DNA of 12,161 nucleotides from CAZVUW01 sp964629825 (GCA_964629825.1 CAZVUW010000093.1:1-12161), one strand, 5' to 3'. Shown: positions 1 through 5,935, counted from the stretch's first letter. Notes: generated by a model from the sequence alone, not told the origin. Numbers and translations: made by a program.

Positions 1-79
1 CCCCGCGGAACCCGCTCGCGCGCTCGAGGATGGTGCGGCGCTGCTTGCGGGAGTGGACCCCGCCCTTCACGCGTGCCAT
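1..79 (-). CDS. rplT: 50S ribosomal protein L20, N-terminal fragment
   Basis: Only the first 26 codons are inside the window; the gene continues beyond base 1. The peptide begins MARVKGGVHSRKQRRTILER and runs on to ASGFRG, which is the strongly conserved, basic start of bacterial L20. L20 binds 23S rRNA early in large-subunit assembly and represses its own operon in several bacteria (known for the family). The ATG is at 79-77, preceded by AAGGAG (96-91) with an 11-nt spacer, a little long but the only good ribosome-binding site. It lies 38 nt after the rpmI stop, the standard rpmI-rplT order, so the two are almost certainly cotranscribed. Confidence 0.96.
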   Translation of the reverse strand, partial: MARVKGGVHSRKQRRTILERASGFRG

Positions 80-117
80 CGGTGATCGAACTCCTTGAGG
101 TGGGTGGGGCCGCGTCG

Positions 118-315
118 CTAGCGGCGGCCGAGCAGCTTGGTGGCCTGCGCCTTGTCGCCACCGCTGAGGGTGGACTGCCGCGACAGGCGCCGCTTCCGCT
201 GGCTGGTCTTCTTCTCGAGGATGTGGTTGAGGTTCTGCCGGCGGTGCAGCACCTTGCCGGTCCGGGTGACGCGGAACCGGTCCTTGGCGCCCGAGTGGCT
301 CTTCTGCTTCGGCAT
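118..315 (-). CDS. rpmI: 50S ribosomal protein L35
   Basis: A 65-residue basic protein of normal L35 length. It starts MPKQKSHSGAKDRFRVTRTG and contains the typical internal block KVLHRRQNLNHILEKK, followed by a KRRLSRQ segment and a GDKAQATKLL tail. L35 is a small structural protein of the large ribosomal subunit. An open frame continues upstream to 564, but the L35 homology begins exactly at the ATG at 315-313, which has an AGGAA-type ribosome-binding site about 9 nt upstream. It is followed by rplT. The usual upstream partner infC is absent; instead there is a 318-nt non-coding leader. Its codons for TSQRKR (207-189) are nearly repeated in that leader. Confidence 0.97.
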   Translation of the reverse strand: MPKQKSHSGAKDRFRVTRTGKVLHRRQNLNHILEKKTSQRKRRLSRQSTLSGGDKAQATKLLGRR

Positions 316-355
316 GGTGTGGGGTTCCTGTGGTCGGTTCGGGCCCGCACGACGA

Positions 356-381
356 AGGCCGCTGCGGCGCGGCAGCGGCCT
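356..381 (-). other. 10-bp stem-loop in rpmI leader
   Basis: Perfect 10-bp inverted repeat, AGGCCGCTGC pairing with GCAGCGGCCT across a 6-nt loop (366-371), ending about 40 nt upstream of the rpmI ATG. On the minus strand the stem is followed by TTCGTCGT, only a poor U-tract, so it is at best an attenuator-like structure. It could regulate L35/L20 synthesis or be the end of a transcript from upstream. Confidence 0.5.
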
Positions 382-431
382 CTGGGATGCGTTCCCCTGC
401 CGTCGGGACGCTGGGCGACCCGTCGGGCGGG

Positions 432-448
432 CGGCGCCGGTGGCGCCG
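432..448 (-). other. 7-bp stem-loop in rpmI leader
   Basis: CGGCGCC and GGCGCCG pair perfectly around a 3-nt loop (439-441). It is the middle of three hairpins in the leader. GC-only composition makes chance occurrence plausible. Confidence 0.35.
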
Positions 449-518
449 TGCGCGACCCGGACCGAGGCGACGGAGCCGCTGCGGCCCCGGTGCGCCTGCC
501 GGGTGGGAAGCGAGTGAG

Positions 519-538
519 GCCGCTTCCGCTTGGCTGGT
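519..538 (-). repeat. Near-copy of an rpmI coding segment
   Basis: Bases 519-538 match 189-207 inside rpmI except for one inserted base: 12 identical bases, one extra T, then 7 identical bases (plus-strand reading). On the minus strand the rpmI copy encodes T-S-Q-R-K-R, while the leader copy has the same AAGCGG-type codons in the same frame after the indel. It may be a chance match in GC-rich DNA, a remnant of duplication, or an RNA mimic used in autoregulation. Confidence 0.4.
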
Positions 539-552
539 GGAGTTGTCGTGCC

Positions 553-584
553 GCGAGACGACACGCGCAGCAGCGGCGTCTCGC
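553..584 (-). other. 8-bp stem-loop in rpmI leader
   Basis: GCGAGACG (553-560) pairs perfectly with CGTCTCGC (577-584) over a 16-nt loop. It lies just downstream of the candidate promoter on the minus strand, so it would form near the 5' end of the leader RNA. Confidence 0.4.
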
Positions 585-598
585 CGCGGCAGCCGCGA

Positions 599-627
599 AG
601 TGTAGCGCCTCGGCGGCGGGGGCGTCG
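599..627 (-). promoter_or_regulatory. Candidate promoter for rpmI-rplT
   Basis: On the minus strand TACACT (604-599) fits a TANNNT -10 box, and about 18 nt upstream CCGACG carries the GAC core of an actinobacterial -35. The site is just after the DUF1844 stop and would yield a leader of roughly 280 nt. Weak by itself; supported only by position. Confidence 0.25.
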
Positions 628-633
628 GGCGCG

Positions 634-1098
634 TCAGCGGCGCGGCGGGGCGTCGCGCCCGGGGATCCACAGCCGGTCGGTCATCTTCCGCTCCTGCTGG
701 GGCGGCTGCGACGACCGCCCGGCGGTCTGCCCCGCCGCTGACGCGGACCCCGACGACGCGGCTGCTGCCCCGGCGGTCTGCTGCTGGCCGGCGCCGGCGG
801 CCTGCTGCTCGGCCGCCTCGTTCTCCAGCTGCACCTGGGCGATCTTCAGCTGCGCGATCTGCTGGCGCAGGCGCTCGACGAGCGCGGACGGCAGCGCCCG
901 AGCGGTGGCGTCGACGAGCGCGGACAGGCCGTCGATGAGCGGACGCGCGTCGGGGCGCCCGAGCTTGACCTCGGCGCCCGTGGCCAACAGCGAGCAGGCC
1001 TGCGCCAGGAGGTCGCTGACCTCAGCGTCCCGCAGGGCCTGCAGGTAGGCCCGCATCTCCTCCTCGGTCGGCGGCTGCGCGGTGCGTGGGTCGGTCAC
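634..1098 (-). CDS. DUF1844 domain protein
   Basis: A 154-residue protein. Residues about 15-93 (YLQALRDAEVSDLLAQACSL onward, then LIDGLSALVDAT and LRQQIAQLKIAQVQLE) have the helical pattern of the DUF1844 family, whose biochemical role is unknown. Residues 95-137 are Ala/Gln/Ser-rich and probably disordered, and the protein ends with a short conserved-looking tail DRLWIPGRDAPPRR. It starts with GTG at 1098-1096, preceded by GAGGAG (1112-1107) at 8-nt spacing, a strong site that decides the start. No signal peptide or membrane segment is seen. In many Actinomycetota a DUF1844 gene sits directly before infC-rpmI-rplT; here infC is missing. Family assignment is from sequence pattern and context. 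Confidence 0.8.
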   Translation of the reverse strand: MTDPRTAQPPTEEEMRAYLQALRDAEVSDLLAQACSLLATGAEVKLGRPDARPLIDGLSALVDATARALPSALVERLRQQIAQLKIAQVQLENEAAEQQAAGAGQQQTAGAAAASSGSASAAGQTAGRSSQPPQQERKMTDRLWIPGRDAPPRR

Positions 1099-1182
1099 AG
1101 CGGTCGCTCCTCGACTGCAACAGACGTCGTCGGCCGATCCTAGCGAGCGTCACCTGCGTGCTCTCCGGCGCGGTGGCGCCCC
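1099..1182 (-). other. Short intergenic gap before DUF1844 gene
   Basis: 84 nt between the prepilin peptidase stop and the DUF1844 GTG. It holds a small hairpin (GGCGC/GCGCC, 1168-1181) right after the peptidase stop and the GAGGAG ribosome-binding site. A TAGGAT box at 1142-1137 has no matching -35, so no promoter is called. Confidence 0.4.
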
Positions 1183-1965
1183 TCAGCCGAGGCCGAAGGC
1201 GGCCAGGTAGGCGCGCGACAGGGGGCCGCCTGCCAGGAGCCCCACGACCGCCCCGGCCGCGAGGTAGGGGCCGAACGGCAGCAGGTCGCGGCGGCCGCGC
1301 AGGCGCAGCGCGACGAGGGCGAGCGCGACGACGCCGCCGAGCAGGAAGGCGGCGAAGATCCCGACGACCACGGCCCCCCAGCCGAGGAAGCCCAGCCCCA
1401 CGCCGATGAACCCGCCGAGCTTCACGTCGCCCATCCCCATCCCGCCGCGGCCGGCCAGCGCCAGCAGCAGCAGCAGCGCGAACACCGCCGCACCGCCGGC
1501 GAGGGCGCGCAGCGCCGCGGCGGGCTGGCCGTCGAGCAGCGCCGCCGCGGTCAGCAGCACCAGCAGCAGCGGCGTGAGCGGGTAGGTCAGGCGGTTGGGG
1601 ATGCGCCGCGTCTCGGCATCGATGACCGCCACCACCAGCAGCGTCCACACGTACAGCAGCAGCGCCGGCAGCGCCCAGGCGGCCCCGACCCGTGCGGCGA
1701 CGGCGCCGAACAGGGCGGCGCAGGCGAGCTCCACCAGGGGCGGGCGCACGCCGAGCGGCGTGCCGCAGGCGCGGCAGCGCCCCCGCCGCAGCAGCCACGA
1801 CAGCAGCGGCACGCGGTCGCGCGCGCGGCGCGGGGCCGCGCAGGCGGGGCAGGCGCGCCGTGGGGCGAGCGCACCGCCGCGGGGGATGCCGACGATGGCC
1901 GCGTCCGCCAGCGACCCGCACAGCAGCCCCAGCACGGCGCAGACGACGACGAGCGGGTCCATCAC
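1183..1965 (-). CDS. Type IV prepilin peptidase (A24 family)
   Basis: A 260-residue polytopic membrane protein of usual length. Family members cleave the leader of type IV pilins and related pseudopilins at the cytoplasmic face, and many also methylate the new N-terminus. Visible signatures: an N-terminal membrane segment (4-26) with CGSLADAAIVGIPRG, two CxxC pairs (C39/C42 and C64/C67) as in zinc-binding bifunctional enzymes, the first catalytic Asp D116 in VIDAETRRIPNRLT, and the second, D180, in GMGMGDVKLGG. Several further hydrophobic helices follow, ending with LLPFGPYLAAGA. The start is GTG at 1965 or the adjacent ATG at 1962; no strong ribosome-binding site separates them. No pilin or secretion ATPase genes are nearby, so its substrate (pili, competence or secretion pseudopilus) cannot be told. 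Confidence 0.93.
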   Translation of the reverse strand: MMDPLVVVCAVLGLLCGSLADAAIVGIPRGGALAPRRACPACAAPRRARDRVPLLSWLLRRGRCRACGTPLGVRPPLVELACAALFGAVAARVGAAWALPALLLYVWTLLVVAVIDAETRRIPNRLTYPLTPLLLVLLTAAALLDGQPAAALRALAGGAAVFALLLLLALAGRGGMGMGDVKLGGFIGVGLGFLGWGAVVVGIFAAFLLGGVVALALVALRLRGRRDLLPFGPYLAAGAVVGLLAGGPLSRAYLAAFGLG

Positions 1966-2040
1966 CGAAGGCAGTGTCTCCCGGCGGCCGGCCCAGGCGG
2001 GTCGCGGCGGGGCGCCGTCCTGGGGACGGGGCCTCGGCGC
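1966..2040 (-). other. Gap after ribH with terminator-like hairpin
   Basis: 75 nt between the ribH stop and the prepilin peptidase start. CCGTCC (2015-2020) and GGACGG (2024-2029) form a perfect 6-bp stem with a 3-nt loop about 11 nt after the ribH stop. There is no U-tract, so it is not a classical intrinsic terminator, though it could mark the 3' end of the riboflavin transcript. Confidence 0.35.
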
Positions 2041-2502
2041 CTACTTCAGGGACGCCAGCAGCCGCGCCGTCTCGATCGCCGCCAGCGCCGCCTCCCAGCC
2101 CTTGTTGCCCTGCTTGCCGCCGGCGCGGTCGACGGCCTGCTCGAAGGTCTCGGTGGTCAGCACCGCGTTGGTGACCGGGACGCCGGTGGCGTCGGCGATC
2201 GCGCCGACGGTGGCCGCCTGGTCGGCCACGTAGGTGAAGTGGGCGGTCTGACCCCGCACCACGCAGCCCAGCGCCACGATCGCGTCGAAGCGGCCGGACT
2301 CGGCGAGGCGGCGCACCACCACCGGCAGCTCCCAGCTGCCCGGCACCCAGGCGAGCTCGATGTCGTCGTCGGCGACGCCGTGACGCCGCAGGCAGTCGAC
2401 GGCGCCCTCCACCAGCTTGGCCACCACGACCTCGTTGAAGCGGGCGGCGACCAGCGCCACCCGCAGCCCCGCCCCGTCGTAGGAGCCTTCATGGACCTTC
2501 AT
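2041..2502 (-). CDS. ribH: 6,7-dimethyl-8-ribityllumazine synthase
   Basis: 153 residues, the normal size of lumazine synthase. It condenses 5-amino-6-ribitylaminouracil with 3,4-dihydroxy-2-butanone 4-phosphate to the lumazine precursor of riboflavin; family members assemble as pentamers or 60-subunit capsids. Visible motifs: RFN (21-23), PGSWELP (54-60) in the substrate pocket, GCVVRGQTAHFTYV (79-92) with the conserved His88, and TTETFEQAVDRAGGKQGNKG (116-135), carrying the phosphate-contact Arg126. The ATG at 2502-2500 overlaps the ribBA stop as ATGA and is preceded by AAGGAG (2516-2511) at 8 nt. An upstream open frame in the same phase to 3060 is a ribBA shadow. Last gene of the riboflavin operon. 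Confidence 0.97.
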   Translation of the reverse strand: MKVHEGSYDGAGLRVALVAARFNEVVVAKLVEGAVDCLRRHGVADDDIELAWVPGSWELPVVVRRLAESGRFDAIVALGCVVRGQTAHFTYVADQAATVGAIADATGVPVTNAVLTTETFEQAVDRAGGKQGNKGWEAALAAIETARLLASLK

Positions 2503-3833
2503 GCCGGCGTCTCCTTCCCGGTGTCGTCGCCGGTCGTCGCCGGCGGGAACGTGCCGCCGCCGATCAGCGCCTGGGCCGCCGGCGGCACCTCGACCTCGGC
2601 GTCGGTGTCGATCAGCGTACGGCCCAGCTGGATCAGCTCGTGGCCGAGCTTGTCGCGCTTGGTCTCCAGGTAGCGCAGGTTCTCGTCGGTGGGCGTGGTC
2701 TCCAGGGGCACGCGCTCGACGATCTCGAGGCCGTAGCCCTCCAGGCCCGCGCGCTTGGCCGGGTTGTTCGACAGCAGCCGCAAGGTCGACAGGCCCAGGT
2801 CGGTGAGGATCTGCGCGCCGGTGCCGTAGTCGCGCAGGTCGGCGGGGAAGCCCAGCTCGATGTTGGCCTCGACGGTGTCGCGCCCGCCGTCCTGCAGCTT
2901 GTAGGCCTGCAGCTTGTGCATGATGCCGATGCCGCGACCCTCGTGGCCGCGGATGTAGACGATGACGCCCTCGCCCTCCTCGGCGATCTGGCGCATCGCG
3001 TCGCGCAGCTGGGTGCCGCAGTCGCAGCGCAGCGACCCGAACACGTCGCCGGTCAGGCACTCGGAGTGCATCCGCACCAGCACGTTCTGCTTGCCGGAGG
3101 GGTCACCGCGGACCAGGGCGATGTGCTGGTTGGAGTCGACGTCGGACTCGTAGCCGATCGCCGTGAAGGGGCCGTAGGGCGTTGGGATGACGGCCTCGGC
3201 CACACGCCGGACCAGCTTCTCGGTGCGACGGCGGTAGGCGATCAGGTCCGCGATGGAGATGATCTTGAGGTCGTGGCGCTCGGCGAACTCCATCAGCTCC
3301 GGCAGCCGCGCCATGTCCATCTTCTTCTCGTCGACGATCTCGCACAGCACCCCCGCGGGCGCCAGCCCCGCCAGCCGGGCAAGGTCGACGGCCGCCTCGG
3401 TGTGCCCGGCGCGCTTGAGCACGCCTCCCTCGCGCGCCTCCAGCGGGAGGATGTGACCGGGCCGGGCGAGGTCCTCGGGCCGCGTCTCGGGGTCGACGAG
3501 CGCCTTGATCGTCGCTGCGCGATCGACCGCCGAGATCCCGGTCGTCGTGCCCCTGCGGGCGTCGACGGTGACCAGGAAGGCGGTCCGCATGCTGTCCGTG
3601 TTGGTCTCCACCATCGGCGGCAGCTCGAGCTCGCGGGCGCGCTGGGCGGTGATGGGCGCGCAGATGTAGCCGGAGGTGTGGTGGAGGAAGAAGGCGATCT
3701 TCTCGGGCGTGACCGCCTCGGCGGCCATGATCAGATCGCCCTCGTTCTCGCGGTCCTCGTCATCGACGACCACGACGATCTCGCCGCGGGCGATCGCCTC
3801 GATCGCCTCGGGGATCGACGCGAACTGGCTCAT
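2499..3833 (-). CDS. ribBA: Bifunctional DHBP synthase / GTP cyclohydrolase II
   Basis: 444 residues with two fused enzymes. Residues 1-205 are 3,4-dihydroxy-2-butanone 4-phosphate synthase (ribulose 5-phosphate to DHBP plus formate): the acidic metal motif DDEDRENEGD (24-33), ARPGHILPL (123-131) and RAGHTEAAVDL (141-151). Residues about 206-410 are GTP cyclohydrolase II, the first committed step from GTP: zinc ligands C259, C270 and C272 in the C-x10-C-x-C pattern, RGHEGRGIG (295-303), DLRDYGTGAQIL (332-343) and the SNNPAKRAGLEGYG block (355-368). Both active sites look intact. A roughly 30-residue Pro/Ala/Gly tail follows the last conserved part. The ATG at 3833 overlaps the ribE stop (ATGA) and has AGGAG 5 nt upstream. 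Confidence 0.97.
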   Translation of the reverse strand: MSQFASIPEAIEAIARGEIVVVVDDEDRENEGDLIMAAEAVTPEKIAFFLHHTSGYICAPITAQRARELELPPMVETNTDSMRTAFLVTVDARRGTTTGISAVDRAATIKALVDPETRPEDLARPGHILPLEAREGGVLKRAGHTEAAVDLARLAGLAPAGVLCEIVDEKKMDMARLPELMEFAERHDLKIISIADLIAYRRRTEKLVRRVAEAVIPTPYGPFTAIGYESDVDSNQHIALVRGDPSGKQNVLVRMHSECLTGDVFGSLRCDCGTQLRDAMRQIAEEGEGVIVYIRGHEGRGIGIMHKLQAYKLQDGGRDTVEANIELGFPADLRDYGTGAQILTDLGLSTLRLLSNNPAKRAGLEGYGLEIVERVPLETTPTDENLRYLETKRDKLGHELIQLGRTLIDTDAEVEVPPAAQALIGGGTFPPATTGDDTGKETPA

Positions 3834-4477
3834 TGCTGCTCCTGTTCAGCGAGGGCGTACGGCGTGGCCAAGCCGGAGCGCAGCAGCCGCTCGACGTACT
3901 TGGCGACCACATCGACCTCGACGTTCACCGGCGCCCCGATCGCGAGGTCGCCCAGCGAGGTGGCGGCGAGGGTGTGCGGGATCAACCCCACGGAGAAGGT
4001 CGTGCCCTCCACCGCCGTGACGGTGAGCGACACGCCTTGGACGGCCACCGAGCCCTTCTCCACCACGTAGCGGCCCAGGCCGTCGGGCAGCGCGATCGTC
4101 ATCCACAGGGAGCCGCCGTCCGGGCGCAGCCCGACCACCTCGCCCACGGCGTCGACGTGCCCCTGCACGAGGTGGCCGCCCAGGCGGGAGTCGGCGCGCA
4201 GAGCCGGCTCGAGGTTGACCGGCGCACCGGCCTCCAGGGCGCCGAGGGACGTGCGGCGCAGCGTCTCGGCCATCAGGTGCGTGGAGAAGGCCAGCGGCGC
4301 TCCGGCGCCGTCGACGTGCAGGTCCGTGACGGTCAGGCAGCAGCCGTTGACGCTGATCGAGTCGCCGATGACCGCGTCGGCGATCGACTCGCGGCAGGCG
4401 ATCCGCAGCTGCGCGGCGCCGTCCGCGGTGGTCAGCTCCTCGACCTGGCCGACCTCGGTGACGATCCCGGTGAACAT
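3830..4477 (-). CDS. ribE: Riboflavin synthase alpha subunit
   Basis: 215 residues, the usual length. The enzyme dismutates two lumazines to riboflavin plus the pyrimidine recycled by RibH. It has the expected internal duplication of two barrel domains: MFTGIVTEVG (1-10), SVNGCCLTVT and GGHLVQGHVDAVG in the first half, then EKGSVAVQGVSLTV, GLIPHTLAATSL and VEVDVVAKYVERLL in the second. The open frame extends 34 codons upstream, but the family start MFTGIV fits the ATG at 4477-4475. That ATG has a perfect AGGAGG (4492-4487) at 9 nt inside the end of ribD and overlaps the ribD stop as TGATG, implying translational coupling. The 3' end overlaps ribBA by 4 nt. Confidence 0.97.
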   Translation of the reverse strand: MFTGIVTEVGQVEELTTADGAAQLRIACRESIADAVIGDSISVNGCCLTVTDLHVDGAGAPLAFSTHLMAETLRRTSLGALEAGAPVNLEPALRADSRLGGHLVQGHVDAVGEVVGLRPDGGSLWMTIALPDGLGRYVVEKGSVAVQGVSLTVTAVEGTTFSVGLIPHTLAATSLGDLAIGAPVNVEVDVVAKYVERLLRSGLATPYALAEQEQQ

Positions 4478-5556
4478 CAGTCGGTGCCTCCTCGGACCAG
4501 CGTCAGCAGGGCGTCGTCGCCGACCTGCTCGACCCGCTCTAGCCGGAAGCGCGGCGCCTCGACCAGGGTCGAGGGCCACGGGCCGCTGAGCAGCGGGTGG
4601 CCGCGCTCGCCGAGCAGCACCGGGGCGACGTGGATCTGCAGGCGGTCTGCCAGCCCCGCGCTGACGAAGCTGTGCAGCACCTCCGCTCCGCCCTCGACCA
4701 GGACACTCCGCACCTCACGCTGCCAGAGGGCGTCCAGGACGGACTTGAGGTCCAGCCCCCGGCCCTCGGCGCCGGGCTGGACCTCGACCACCTCGGCCCG
4801 AACCCCTCGCAGGGCGGACGGCGTCGCGGTCAGGATCAGGGTGGGAGCGGCCTCGTCGAGGACGGTGGCGTCCGCGGGCGTGCGGCCCCGGCCGTCCAGG
4901 ACCACCCGCAGCGGCTGGGGCGCGCCATCGATCCGGCAGGTCAGGGCCGGGTTGTCCGCCAGCACGGTGCCGGACCCCACGAGCACGGCGTCGACCTCGG
5001 CACGGAGCAGGTGGGCCCGCCGCCGGGCCTCCTCTCCGGTCAGCCAGCGCGAGGAGCCGTCTGCCGCGGCGATCCGCCCGTCGAGGCTCACCGCACCCTT
5101 GGCGATCACCAGCGGCCGCCCGGTCGCCAGGCCGTGCAGGAAGACCTCGTTCTGGCGCCGCGCCTCGTCCTCGAGGAGGCCCAGCTCGACCTCGATGCCT
5201 GCGCTGCGCAGCGCGGCCGCTCCGCCGGCGGCGACCGGGTTGGGATCGGGCAGCGCGGCGACGACGCGCGCGACGCCGGCCTCGATCAGCGCTGCCGTGC
5301 AGGGTCCGGTGCGCCCGTGGTGAGCGCACGGCTCGAGGGTGACGTAGACGTCGGCGCCGCGGGCCCGGGGGCCGGCGTCCGCGAGTGCGCGGATCTCGGC
5401 GTGGGCGTGGCCGGCCCGCTCATGCCAGCCCTCGCCCACCGGCTCGCCGTCGCGCACGACGACGCAGCCCACCAGCGGGTTCGGCGACACGGTCCAGCGC
5501 CCGCGCTCGGCGAGGTCGAGAGCGCGTCGCATCCAACGTGCCGACGGTGCCTCCAT
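4477..5556 (-). CDS. ribD: Bifunctional riboflavin deaminase/reductase
   Basis: 359 residues with a deaminase domain (about 1-145) and a reductase domain (about 148-355), catalysing the second and third steps of the pathway from the GTP cyclohydrolase II product. Deaminase: TVSPNPLVGCVVV (22-34), HAE at 52-54 and the PC-x8-C zinc motif (LEPCAHHGRTGPC, C77 and C86). Reductase: AKGAVSLDGRIA (152-163), GSGTVLADNPALT (194-206), VEGGAEVLHSF (287-297). All key residues look intact. The chosen ATG at 5556 is preceded by GGGAGG only 1 nt away, an abnormally short spacing; a second ATG at codon 9 (5532) is possible but less like relatives. First gene of the operon, 119 nt downstream of the FMN aptamer. 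Confidence 0.96.
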   Translation of the reverse strand: MEAPSARWMRRALDLAERGRWTVSPNPLVGCVVVRDGEPVGEGWHERAGHAHAEIRALADAGPRARGADVYVTLEPCAHHGRTGPCTAALIEAGVARVVAALPDPNPVAAGGAAALRSAGIEVELGLLEDEARRQNEVFLHGLATGRPLVIAKGAVSLDGRIAAADGSSRWLTGEEARRRAHLLRAEVDAVLVGSGTVLADNPALTCRIDGAPQPLRVVLDGRGRTPADATVLDEAAPTLILTATPSALRGVRAEVVEVQPGAEGRGLDLKSVLDALWQREVRSVLVEGGAEVLHSFVSAGLADRLQIHVAPVLLGERGHPLLSGPWPSTLVEAPRFRLERVEQVGDDALLTLVRGGTD

Positions 5557-5675
5557 GCCTCCCTCGCGGCCGGTCGTCGTGACGCGTCCCGGGGCAGGAA
5601 GACATGCGGAGGTCGGCCATGTGCGCAGGTCCAGGCGCGATCGCCTCGGCCCACGGCAGGCCGCCGTTCCCCGCT
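5557..5675 (-). promoter_or_regulatory. Riboswitch expression platform region
   Basis: 119 nt between the FMN aptamer and the ribD ATG. A small stem ACGGC/GCCGT follows the aptamer, but there is no hairpin with a U-tract, so transcription termination is not evident. The only purine-rich ribosome-binding site, GGGAGG, abuts the start codon. Control by masking of that site, or by Rho, is inferred rather than shown. Confidence 0.45.
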
Positions 5676-5860
5676 GCCCTCTTCCATCCGGACTGTCACC
5701 GTCGGCTCCGGCTTGCGCGCGCGAGCTGCTCGCGCGCCCGGATCCACCGGCGCGCGGCCCAGAGCCGACGCGCACGGGTCGCGGGCTTCGCGACCACCGG
5801 CGGCTCACGCCGCCGACGCCGCGTCACCGCCGGTCGGGAATTTCACCCTGCCCCGAAGGC
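5676..5860 (-). ncRNA. FMN riboswitch (RFN element)
   Basis: Reading the minus strand, the conserved aptamer blocks occur in order: GGGGCAGGGTGAAATTCCCG (5854-5835), ACCGGCGGTGA, GAAGCCCGCGA, CCGGAGCCGACGGTGACAGT and CCGGATGGAAGAG near 5680. These are the RFN signatures that bind flavin mononucleotide. One arm carries GGCGGC-GTGA-GCCGCC, a stem with a GNRA loop, and another is extended by a 9-bp CG stem (5717-5737). At about 185 nt it is on the long side because of these arms. It lies directly upstream of ribD, so high FMN should lower expression of ribD-ribE-ribBA-ribH. Confidence 0.96.
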
Positions 5861-5865
5861 GCGGT

Positions 5866-5883
5866 GACGGCATCCTCGCCGTC
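5866..5883 (-). other. Stem-loop just 5' of FMN aptamer
   Basis: GACGGC (5866-5871) pairs perfectly with GCCGTC (5878-5883) around a 6-nt loop. It sits between the candidate promoter and the aptamer and would be the first structure in the leader RNA. Confidence 0.35.
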
Positions 5884-5890
5884 GCCTGGA

Positions 5891-5919
5891 AGCCTACCGT
5901 GCCGGCAAAGCCGAGTCCG
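5891..5919 (-). promoter_or_regulatory. Candidate promoter of the riboflavin operon
   Basis: On the minus strand CGGACT (5919-5914, GAC core of a -35) and TAGGCT (5896-5891, TANNNT -10) are spaced by 17 nt, just after the response-regulator stop and just before the aptamer. Transcription would begin near 5884, giving a leader that holds the whole riboswitch. Motif match is modest; position makes it plausible. Confidence 0.35.
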
Positions 5920-5935
5920 CACGCGGCGCCGAGTG

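Larger units (their letters stand above)
316..633 (-). other. Non-coding leader upstream of rpmI; infC missing
   Basis: This 318-nt stretch between the DUF1844 stop and the rpmI start has no convincing gene. It is too short for IF3 (about 170 codons), and the open frame through it, continuous with rpmI, encodes low-complexity Arg/Pro/Ala residues with no IF3 motif. It contains three perfect inverted repeats (553-584, 432-448, 356-381), a candidate promoter near 599-627 and a 20-nt segment (519-538) that nearly repeats part of rpmI. It looks like a structured 5' leader for the rpmI-rplT transcript. High GC makes hairpins common by chance, so function is inferred. Confidence 0.55.

Noticed and set aside
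316..564. N-terminal extension of rpmI, or a separate gene there
   Set aside because: The frame is continuous with L35, but residues are Arg/Pro/Ala-rich and L35 homology begins at the ATG at 315 with its own ribosome-binding site.
1137..1142. TAGGAT as a -10 box for the DUF1844 gene
   Set aside because: No acceptable -35 at 16-19 nt; a single hexamer is too weak.
1441..1580. Tandem CAG/CAGCAG-like triplets as a microsatellite
   Set aside because: They encode runs of Leu and Ala in membrane helices of the prepilin peptidase and are explained by codon use.
2015..2029. Intrinsic terminator after ribH
   Set aside because: The stem is perfect but short and no U-run follows; kept only as a hairpin in the gap entry.
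2503..3060. N-terminal extension of ribH to 339 residues
   Set aside because: It lies in the wrong frame over ribBA; lumazine synthase homology starts at the ATG at 2502.
2640..4070. 476-codon plus-strand open frame
   Set aside because: Antisense to ribBA and ribE; long open frames on the opposite strand are expected at this GC content and the peptide is low complexity without a family motif.
4478..4579. 34-codon extension of ribE
   Set aside because: Overlaps the ribD end; MFTGIV is the known start and has AGGAGG at good spacing.
3833..5323. 496-codon plus-strand open frame
   Set aside because: Antisense to ribE and ribD, which have intact catalytic motifs; no recognisable domain.
5557..5808. 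84-codon N-terminal extension of ribD
   Set aside because: It would run through the FMN aptamer, and the residues do not match RibD.
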